This document shows positions 1 to 5,375 of a stretch of 7,683 bases of DNA, one piece after another. Under the pieces are notes generated by a model. It was not told the origin of the DNA. It ran no database searches and saw nothing but the letters and a program-made list of their open reading frames with translations. Both the position numbers and the translations under genes were made by a program. The stretch comes from JAKVCB01 sp963578605 (GTDB lineage: Bacteria > Planctomycetota > Planctomycetia > Pirellulales > Lacipirellulaceae): NCBI GenBank assembly GCA_963578605.1, contig CAUZEA010000184.1, forward strand, positions 1 to 7,683. Direction: 5' to 3'. Position 1 is the stretch's first letter. Each line of letters opens with the position of its first letter.

Positions 1-1
1 A

Positions 2-28
2 GAAAACACCGCTACAGGAGCTGTTTTC
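2..28. repeat. Interrupted inverted repeat at the left edge
   Basis: GAAAACA at 2-8 pairs perfectly with TGTTTTC at 22-28. Inside it, GCT (11-13) pairs with AGC (19-21), leaving CC as a bulge and ACAGG as the loop. The outer arms are A-rich on one side and T-rich on the other, so on either strand it could be a weak terminator for a gene outside the window. No T-tract follows the stem, so a terminator role is only a guess. Confidence 0.35.
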
Positions 29-116
29 GCAAATCGATTACAATAATCCACTACCCCCTCGCCCTAACCAGTTGCTACTATTCGACTAACGTTGGGACAC
101 TACTGACAGTAAATGA

Positions 117-124
117 AGGAGAAG
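117..124 (+). promoter_or_regulatory. Shine-Dalgarno site fixing the start of gene 1
   Basis: AGGAGAAG, with GGAG at 118-121, lies 8 bases before the ATG at 130. This matters because the protein has an unusually long N-terminus. The next in-frame ATG (157) has GAGG only 2 bases upstream, which is too close to work well. The in-frame GTG codons inside the tandem repeat have no purine-rich site before them. The ATG at 130 is therefore preferred, which puts the repeat inside the protein. Confidence 0.65.
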
Positions 125-129
125 AAGCC

Positions 130-1605
130 ATGAATTGGTGCGCAGCCGTTGAGGCGATGAAGTTGTCTTCACGCCCTGTGGCCAGAACCCCTGTGGCCAG
201 AACCCCTGTGGCCAGAACCCCTGTGGCCAGAACCCCTGTGGCCAGAACCCCTGTGGCCAGAACCCCTGTGGCCAGAACCCATGTGGCCAGAACCCATGTG
301 GCCAGAACCCATGTGGCCGGGCTTGTGTTTGCGATTTTGAGCGTGCCGGTAGTTGGGAACAGGGCGATGGCCGAAGGTGCTGCTACGCAGGAACAGCCTC
401 GCAAGCTGGAGAAAGCCGAACGGATTGAAGTGGTCAGGGGAGGCGGATACTTCCCAACCTTGATTCGGTTGACTGACGGGACGTTGGCGGCAGTCGTGCG
501 TGGGGGAGCGCGCCACGTTGGCGTTGGCGGACGTCTTGACCTGGTCACCTCCGGCGATGGGGGCAGGAATTGGTCGGCTCCCCGCCCCATCGTGTATATG
601 CCGCCTGACTCTCGCAGTGGGGCCTTCGGACAGGCGCCCGACGGCCGGCTGATCTACGCCTTTTCCGTCACCGGGCCTTATCGCGGGGGGCAGTTCGTTT
701 TCGAGACCCATCGCTACACCCTGTGGGTAACGACATCAGAGGATAGCGGTGACAGTTGGACGCCACCGCAACAGATCAACACTGCCCCCTACCCGTATGC
801 CATGCCCTACGGGAAGATCGTCGCTCTGTCGGATGGAACTCTGCTGATGGCCCTGTACGGTTGGTATCAGCCGGAGCGTGAGGGTGGCGAGTTGCCTGTG
901 GACAAGCTGGGATGGCACACCGCCCTGTGCCGGTCCAATGACAACGGCGTGACCTGGAGCCCGCCGACCCCGATGTTCGATTATCTCCCAGGTGACAAAG
1001 GATATGGTTACCATGAGGTCGCCCTCGTGGTGCTCCCCGGGGATAAGGTGCTGGCGGTGATGCGGGGCGGACCGTTGGATGGATTGGACCAGTGCCTTTC
1101 GACTGATGGGGGGCGGACGTGGAGTTCGGTTGAGGGCGTCGTGTTCGGCCCAGACAAAAGCAACAAGGCGCGGCTGCCCGCCGACGTGATCCTGCTGAAG
1201 AGCGGCCGACTACTGCTAACCTTCGGGCATCGCGAGTCGCCTTTTGGTGTTGAGGCGGTGCTCAGCTTCAACCAGGCCGGCCAGTGGGACCAACTCGCCG
1301 CCACGCCGCCACCGACTACGTGGAAGCCGCTGCCCAGCCGCAAGACGGCCCGACAGTGGGACTGGCAGACCCACGTGTCGCTGGAATGGAACGCCGCGTC
1401 GGCCGATTGCGGCTACCCGAGTTCTGTCCAGCTGGATGACGGGACCATTGTCACCCTCTACTATGGCGTCGGCGAGGTAGGCAAGCCTCATGAGTTCTCA
1501 CCCATCGAGCCTGAGCATCGCCTCTCCATGGAGTATGCCAGGTGCATCCGCTACCGTGAAGCCGACCTCGCTGTTACCACGGCCAGGCCGGTAGGCAGTA
1601 AGTAA
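130..1605 (+). CDS. Exported sialidase-like BNR/Asp-box protein with a repeat-expanded signal peptide
   Basis: The 491-residue product resembles exo-sialidase-like six-bladed propeller proteins. Four Asp boxes (S-x-D-x-G-x-x-W) are visible at residues 141-148, 203-210, 269-276 and 324-331. A C-terminal Y-P-S-S-V-Q-L-D-D-G-T motif (about 430-440) is typical of planctomycete members. The N-terminus has a short charged stretch, ten PVART/HVART-type pentapeptide units (residues 16-63), a hydrophobic core (about 64-76) and a likely signal-peptidase site after A-M-A (residue 81). The protein is therefore probably exported. The F/Y-R-I-P motif that supplies the first catalytic Arg of true sialidases reads Y-F-P-T (107-110), so sialic acid cleavage is doubtful; another glycan hydrolase or a binding role is equally possible. 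The start is fixed by a good ribosome site. The next gene begins 113 bases downstream on the same strand. Fold assignment is secure; substrate is unknown. Confidence 0.88.
   Translation: MNWCAAVEAMKLSSRPVARTPVARTPVARTPVARTPVARTPVARTPVARTHVARTHVARTHVAGLVFAILSVPVVGNRAMAEGAATQEQPRKLEKAERIEVVRGGGYFPTLIRLTDGTLAAVVRGGARHVGVGGRLDLVTSGDGGRNWSAPRPIVYMPPDSRSGAFGQAPDGRLIYAFSVTGPYRGGQFVFETHRYTLWVTTSEDSGDSWTPPQQINTAPYPYAMPYGKIVALSDGTLLMALYGWYQPEREGGELPVDKLGWHTALCRSNDNGVTWSPPTPMFDYLPGDKGYGYHEVALVVLPGDKVLAVMRGGPLDGLDQCLSTDGGRTWSSVEGVVFGPDKSNKARLPADVILLKSGRLLLTFGHRESPFGVEAVLSFNQAGQWDQLAATPPPTTWKPLPSRKTARQWDWQTHVSLEWNAASADCGYPSSVQLDDGTIVTLYYGVGEVGKPHEFSPIEPEHRLSMEYARCIRYREADLAVTTARPVGSK
175..318 (+). repeat. 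15-bp in-frame tandem repeat (minisatellite) in the signal-peptide coding region
   Basis: Seven perfect copies of CCTGTGGCCAGAACC (175-279) are followed by two perfect copies of the variant CATGTGGCCAGAACC (280-309) and a partial variant copy (310-318). The unit encodes P-V-A-R-T or H-V-A-R-T, adding one Arg every five residues ahead of the signal-peptide core. Because 15 is divisible by 3, changes in copy number keep the frame. The unit has no stop codon in any of the six frames, which explains the long antisense reading frames across it. Each unit contains the palindrome TGGCCA. Confidence 0.97.
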
Positions 1606-1651
1606 ACGTCGGTAGACTCCATTGGTGGGAAAAATAGAAATGCTTTATGGG

Positions 1652-1681
1652 TAGTCGAATCGTCGGGCATGCGGGTATAAG
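1652..1681 (+). promoter_or_regulatory. Weak candidate promoter before the PhyH gene
   Basis: TATAAG at 1676-1681 matches the -10 consensus at five of six positions. The best -35 partner is TAGTCG at 1652-1657 with an 18-base spacer, and it matches only three of six. It lies 37 bases before the ATG of the dioxygenase gene and would fit a separate transcript for genes 2 and 3. The match is weak and could be chance. Confidence 0.25.
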
Positions 1682-1718
1682 ATTGGTAGGAAGAGAATCC
1701 TAACTTGAAGAGGTATCC

Positions 1719-2483
1719 ATGAACTGGTCAGATCAAGCAATAGAGCTGCGAAAATTGTTCACCAACGACGGCTATCTTCTTATTCAGCAGGCCCTGTCAC
1801 CAGATTTCCTGGGTGAAGTTCAGAGGAATGTCGATCGCTTTATTCGCGAAATTGTGCCCGCCCTGTCCCGCGATCAGGTTTACTACGAGCAACTCAATGA
1901 CCGCTCGACGATCAAGCAGGTTCCTCACTTGGATCGGTATGATGACTACTTCGACCGATTTCAGAAGCGAGGGCCCTTGCACGAACTGGCCGAGGTGTTG
2001 CTCGACGCACCAGTCAGGCCGGATGGAGTTCAGTATTTCAACAAGCCGCCAAGTGTTGGCCAGCCAACCCCGCCACACCAGGATGGGTATTACTTCATGC
2101 TCACGCCTTGTGATGCGCTAACTGTTTGGCTCCCGCTTGAAGACGTGAACAAAGAGAACGGCTGCGTGTCCTATGTTCAAGGCTCTCACCGCCAAGGCAT
2201 GCGTCTCCACGGGAAGACTGAAACGCTTGGGTTTTCACAAGGTATTACCGATTATGGTCCGGAGGATCAGGCCCTTGAGGTTGCCGTTCCAGCAAAGCCT
2301 GGTGACCTGCTGGTTCATCACGCGCTGACCATTCACGGGGCCGGCGGCAACTACTCGGAAACGCGGACTCGCGAGGCGCTGGGACTGGTCTATTTTTCCC
2401 AACACGCGCGCGAAGACACCGCCGCGCAGGAGGCGTATCAGCAGAAATTAACGGAGGAACGGATCGCGGCGGGAAAGCTTTAA
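1719..2483 (+). CDS. PhyH-family Fe(II)/2-oxoglutarate-dependent dioxygenase
   Basis: This 254-residue protein has no signal peptide and is predicted to be cytoplasmic. It belongs to the phytanoyl-CoA dioxygenase family, which hydroxylates an unactivated carbon using Fe(II), O2 and 2-oxoglutarate. The start resembles the family (F-T-N-D-G-Y-L at 15-21, then an amphipathic helix). The iron-binding facial triad is visible as H120-x-D122 (P-P-H-Q-D-G) and the distal H206 (T-I-H-G-A-G). N211, S213 and an Arg at 216 or 218 follow, where the family has its 2-oxoglutarate-binding Arg. All key residues are present, so it is probably active. The ATG at 1719 has GAGG five bases upstream. The amidohydrolase gene starts 40 bases after its stop, suggesting co-transcription. 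The substrate cannot be read from the sequence; bacterial members act on very varied small molecules. Confidence 0.9.
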   Translation: MNWSDQAIELRKLFTNDGYLLIQQALSPDFLGEVQRNVDRFIREIVPALSRDQVYYEQLNDRSTIKQVPHLDRYDDYFDRFQKRGPLHELAEVLLDAPVRPDGVQYFNKPPSVGQPTPPHQDGYYFMLTPCDALTVWLPLEDVNKENGCVSYVQGSHRQGMRLHGKTETLGFSQGITDYGPEDQALEVAVPAKPGDLLVHHALTIHGAGGNYSETRTREALGLVYFSQHAREDTAAQEAYQQKLTEERIAAGKL

Positions 2484-2497
2484 TTTGCCCACTTTTT

Positions 2498-2545
2498 ACA
2501 AGGCCCACTGGTGACAAGGCCCATTGCAGCGAAGGCCCGATTTTC
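2498..2545 (+). repeat. Degenerate 16-bp tandem repeat across the start of gene 3
   Basis: ACAAGGCCCACTGGTG (2498-2513) and ACAAGGCCCATTGCAG (2514-2529) agree at 13 of 16 positions. A third, more diverged unit (2530-2545) keeps AAGGCCC in exact 16-base register; the AAGGCCC copies begin at 2500, 2516 and 2532. The array spans the gap after the PhyH gene and the proposed TTG start (2524) of the amidohydrolase. Since 16 is not a multiple of 3, a duplication here would shift any frame passing through it. Confidence 0.7.
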
Positions 2546-3666
2546 TGATTATCGATTCCCACGTGTACTGTTTTCTCCCGGTCGACCACCCGGCCGGACA
2601 CGCGACTGCGGCTGAGCATCTTAAGTGGGTGCAGATTGCCGTGGCGGGTCATCCTCAGCCCGCTTTTCGGATTGCCGATCGCGCGCCTGCCAATGCTGCG
2701 GCGCTAGCGCCGCGAGGTCTCTGCGATGTGGTAGATCCGCCAGATGTCAAGTTTCGCGCCGATCACGCCACCGGCCGCGTTGTCTGGACGGTCGACGGAG
2801 AGGATCACACCAAGCATTGGATGCCGCCGAACCTCCGCAACCTGGAGTTCACGCCCCACAGTCTGATTGGCGAGATGGATTATGCTGGCGTCGATGTTGC
2901 GCTGCTGCACACCGACCCGTCGCTCGGCTGCGGCAGCGCGTTTCTGGCCGAATGCGTGCGGGCCTATCCCGATCGGCTGCGCTCGATGGCGCCGGTGGAT
3001 GAATGGCGAATCGTCGATGAAACAGATGCCGTCATCAACGAGCTGTCGACGGCGATCAACGCGCACCGATTGCACGCGATCAAGTTTATTGCAGATTTGG
3101 CATATTTACACTGCGACAAGCCGTGGGATGACGGGCCGTATCGTCCCTTTTGGGAAGCGGCGACGTCGCTGGACGTGCCCGTTTTCTTTACGCTGGGCAC
3201 GAATTGTACCGGCCGCGCTGCAACCGCCGCTGAACATCTTGCTGGCTACCTTGACCAACACCGCATTTTAATGCGGTGGATGGAGCGATACCCCGATACG
3301 CCGTGCGGATTGACTCACGGTTTTCCGTGGCGGTTGATGCTCCAGGAAGATCGCATTGTTATTCCCGAGCCGATTTGGGCACCGTTCGAAAACCCGAAGT
3401 GCCACCTGGAGGTTTGTCTGCCCGTGCGACTGGGTGACTTGTTTGACTTTCCGTATCGCCAGTTGTGGCCAGTGGTTGAAGCGATGGTTGAGCACGTCGG
3501 CTCGCGCCAGTTGATGTGGGGCACCGACATGCCGTTTCAGAACCGCTTTTGTACCTACCGGCAGTCGCGCGACTGGATTGAAAAATATTGCACGTATTTG
3601 ACACCCGGCGACCTAGCTGCAATCATGGGGGGCACGATTTCCCGTCTGCTTAAAATCGGTGGTTGA
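2524..3666 (+). CDS. Amidohydrolase-2-type TIM-barrel protein with a reduced metal site
   Basis: This 380-residue protein has no signal peptide and resembles the Amidohydro_2 group, which includes metal-dependent hydrolases and ACMSD-like decarboxylases. It begins with the usual first strand L-I-I-D-S-H (8-13), has a K in strand 4 (K187), then L-T-H-G (263-266), and ends with W-G-T-D (332-335), the conserved final Asp. Two normally conserved ligands differ: the H-x-H motif reads H13-V-Y15, and the strand-5 region reads P-V-F-F-T-L-G (219-225) with no His. It may bind one metal differently, form a divergent subfamily, or be non-catalytic. TGA at 2512-2514 closes the frame upstream and no ATG precedes the first strand, so TTG at 2524 is the likely start, with only a weak AAGG upstream. 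It sits 40 bases after the dioxygenase gene. Family call is good; reaction unknown. Confidence 0.85.
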   Translation: MQRRPDFLIIDSHVYCFLPVDHPAGHATAAEHLKWVQIAVAGHPQPAFRIADRAPANAAALAPRGLCDVVDPPDVKFRADHATGRVVWTVDGEDHTKHWMPPNLRNLEFTPHSLIGEMDYAGVDVALLHTDPSLGCGSAFLAECVRAYPDRLRSMAPVDEWRIVDETDAVINELSTAINAHRLHAIKFIADLAYLHCDKPWDDGPYRPFWEAATSLDVPVFFTLGTNCTGRAATAAEHLAGYLDQHRILMRWMERYPDTPCGLTHGFPWRLMLQEDRIVIPEPIWAPFENPKCHLEVCLPVRLGDLFDFPYRQLWPVVEAMVEHVGSRQLMWGTDMPFQNRFCTYRQSRDWIEKYCTYLTPGDLAAIMGGTISRLLKIGG

Positions 3667-3724
3667 CCGCTTCAGCCGGGTTTTTGAAACTCGTTATCTC
3701 CTGTTAGAAAATTGGTGACCTAGT

Positions 3725-4987
3725 ATGATCGCAAAATGTCTCAACATTGGTAAAGCTCTTTTTCTGGCGTGTGCCTTGCTGGCGATCGCGGGTACGACAG
3801 GTGCGCAGACGGGGGGCCCTTACAAAGTGGTTGCGAAGGACCTCACCGGCGATGGAGTTCTTGACCTTGCACTTGCTTACCGCACGATCGGCGTGGTTAC
3901 CGTCGAGCAGGGAGACGGTCGTGGTAACTTCGGGCGGTTAGCTGTCAATCCGTTCGAAAATGAGCAGCCTGCTCACGAGCGGCATGCCCACAATATTTCG
4001 CTCGAAGATGTTGACGGTGACGGTCTGGCCGATCTGATTGTGGGGATTGGCGGGCTGACGAAAACGGTGCCCGGAAAGCACGTCGTTGCCCGCAACCTGG
4101 GGCAGGGGCGATTCCAGGAGATTGCAGAGTTCAGCGTTCCGAGTCAGGCCAAGGGGGTTCGCCTGGCTGACCTGGACAACGACGGGAAAATGGACCTGCT
4201 CTACACGGCTCGGGGTTCCGGGTACGAGGGCGACCTGAAGCGTGGCCGGCTCTATGTTCGCCAGGGCTACGGCGATTTTAAATTTGGTTCGGCTCTGGAG
4301 TGTGATGCTGGCCGCTCGGCCTACTACGTCGAGACTGCCGATCTCGACAACGATGGTTTTCTGGACATTCTGGTACCCAACGAACACGCCGATACCGTTC
4401 ACTACGTGATCAGTCCTGGTAAGGAGATTTTCGGTGGCAGTACGACCCTGGTGGCACAGGCCCTGCAGGCTTCAAAGATTCCCGGGTATCGAACTCACTG
4501 TATTAACGACGTACGAGCAGCCGATTTTAATAACGATGGCAACCTGGACCTGGTGACCGCCAATTTGGGCACCAATACGGTCTCGATTTTCATGGGCAAC
4601 GGCGATGGTACCTTTCAAACCGACAGGCTGCTTGAGGGCGGTGAATTTTGTGCGTTTCTGGCGGTGGGTGATCTGGACAGCGATGGTGACCAGGACTTCG
4701 TAATTACGAACTGGACCAAACGTGATGTGACTTCGGTATTTCTGAACCGCGGGGATGCCGACTTCTTTCCCCGCAAGGAGTACCAGACCGGTCTTGGAAA
4801 CTATGGTGTCGCGGTCGCCGATGTCGACCTGGATGGTCATCTGGATATCGTCACGGCCAACTACCAAGACCGCAGCATCTCGGTCTTGCGGGGCGTTGGC
4901 GATGGAACTTTTCACCCGGCCGTCACTACCCCGAAGGGCCTCACCCGGCAGGACGGCAACTGGCAAGCGGAGTCGGATCGTCGGTAA
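3725..4987 (+). CDS. Secreted FG-GAP/VCBS repeat protein, predicted seven-bladed propeller
   Basis: The 420-residue product begins with a clear signal peptide: K4 and K10, a hydrophobic run of about 11-23, and a likely cut after T-G-A (residue 27). Seven calcium-loop motifs of the form D-x-[DNT]-x-D-G-x-x-D begin at residues 39, 95, 149, 206, 267, 316 and 366, spaced 49-61 residues apart. That is one per blade of an integrin-alpha-like seven-bladed beta-propeller. Such proteins are exported, stabilised by calcium and usually bind other proteins or polysaccharides; no enzyme motif is seen. Most bladed units also carry the G-x-G-x-F element (for example G-D-G-T-F near both residue 295 and residue 395). 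There is no membrane anchor or sorting tail, so it is probably free in the periplasm or outside the cell. The start has only a weak GGTG about 8 bases upstream. It lies 58 bases after gene 3. Confidence 0.9.
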   Translation: MIAKCLNIGKALFLACALLAIAGTTGAQTGGPYKVVAKDLTGDGVLDLALAYRTIGVVTVEQGDGRGNFGRLAVNPFENEQPAHERHAHNISLEDVDGDGLADLIVGIGGLTKTVPGKHVVARNLGQGRFQEIAEFSVPSQAKGVRLADLDNDGKMDLLYTARGSGYEGDLKRGRLYVRQGYGDFKFGSALECDAGRSAYYVETADLDNDGFLDILVPNEHADTVHYVISPGKEIFGGSTTLVAQALQASKIPGYRTHCINDVRAADFNNDGNLDLVTANLGTNTVSIFMGNGDGTFQTDRLLEGGEFCAFLAVGDLDSDGDQDFVITNWTKRDVTSVFLNRGDADFFPRKEYQTGLGNYGVAVADVDLDGHLDIVTANYQDRSISVLRGVGDGTFHPAVTTPKGLTRQDGNWQAESDRR

Positions 4988-5222
4988 CGCATAGCCGGCC
5001 GGAGCGAGCAGTTCCACGGGGTGGAGTGTGTGCAAATCGACCCCGGCTCCCTGGGCAACCAGCAGCCTTCAGACCACTCGAGATGATAAGGCCGCACAAG
5101 GTCGAAATAAATTGTCACTGGAGTTTGCTTAAAATCACCCGCCCTCAGGGAGAGGCATTCGCTTGGAACCTCAAATGGCGCGACGCTTGGACGAAATAAC
5201 CACCATTTTTTTGCGCAAGACA
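4988..5222. other. Non-coding gap between genes 4 and 5
   Basis: I see no convincing gene here. Short open stretches on both strands lack ribosome sites and recognisable motifs. The segment contains a run of seven or more T (around 5206-5212) just before the promoter of gene 5, but no good GC-rich stem directly in front of it, so a terminator for gene 4 is not established. The octamer CGCTTGGA occurs twice, at 5160-5167 and 5184-5191. Confidence 0.5.
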
Positions 5223-5251
5223 TTGACAAATCGGGTATTCTAAAGGATATT
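5223..5251 (+). promoter_or_regulatory. Sigma70-like promoter for the PEP-CTERM gene
   Basis: A perfect TTGACA (-35) at 5223-5228 is followed after exactly 17 bases by GATATT (-10, four of six) at 5246-5251. Transcription would start near 5258, leaving a leader of about 118 bases before the ATG at 5376. This arrangement argues against the longer reading frame that could start at TTG 5250, since that codon would lie inside the -10 element. Planctomycete promoters are less uniform than those of E. coli, so experimental support is lacking. Confidence 0.55.
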
Positions 5252-5270
5252 GGAAACAGGTCGGACAGTT

Positions 5271-5344
5271 AGCGGTTTCTGGCCCCGAGGCTATAAAGCT
5301 ATCGGGCTATTGGGCTTGGGCTATCGAGCAGCGGTTTTTGTGCC
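5271..5344 (+). repeat. Repeat-structured 5' leader of gene 5
   Basis: Two direct repeats, AGCGGTTTCTG at 5271-5281 and AGCGGTTTTTG at 5330-5340, each followed by a GCCC, flank a run of short repeats. In the run, GCTATAAA (5290), GCTATCGG (5298) and GCTATTGG (5306) are in exact 8-base register; GCTTGG (5314) and GCTATCGA (5320) follow. All lie between the predicted transcription start and the ribosome site. No complementary arm is present, so this is not an obvious hairpin; it could be a protein-binding array or a slippage product. Confidence 0.6.
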
Positions 5345-5362
5345 CATCGGACATTTGCCTTC

Positions 5363-5367
5363 GGAGG
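5363..5367 (+). promoter_or_regulatory. Ribosome binding site that decides the start of gene 5
   Basis: GGAGG lies 8 bases before the ATG at 5376. That ATG is followed at once by a well-formed signal peptide. The same frame is open back to TTG 5250, but that longer form would bury the signal peptide behind 42 residues and has no ribosome site, so 5376 is chosen. Confidence 0.85.
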
Positions 5368-5375
5368 ATTACACC

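Noticed and set aside
175..318. Possible CRISPR array
   Set aside because: The units are 15 bp, directly adjacent and have no spacers; this is a minisatellite inside a coding sequence.
78..711. Long antisense reading frames opposite the start of gene 1
   Set aside because: They are open because the 15-bp repeat has no stop in any frame. They lack ribosome sites and recognisable motifs, and gene 1 on the other strand has clear Asp boxes.
3657..3688. Possible terminator after the amidohydrolase gene
   Set aside because: The only stem is CGGT/ACCG (4 bp) and it is not adjacent to the T5 run; too weak to call.
5175..5243. Short reading frame of 22 codons before the promoter
   Set aside because: No ribosome site at a suitable distance, it overlaps the TTGACA element and has no recognisable features.
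5250..5375. Longer N-terminus of the PEP-CTERM protein starting at TTG 5250
   Set aside because: It overlaps the -10 element, has no ribosome site and would place 42 residues ahead of a good signal peptide. The ATG at 5376 has GGAGG at 8 bases.
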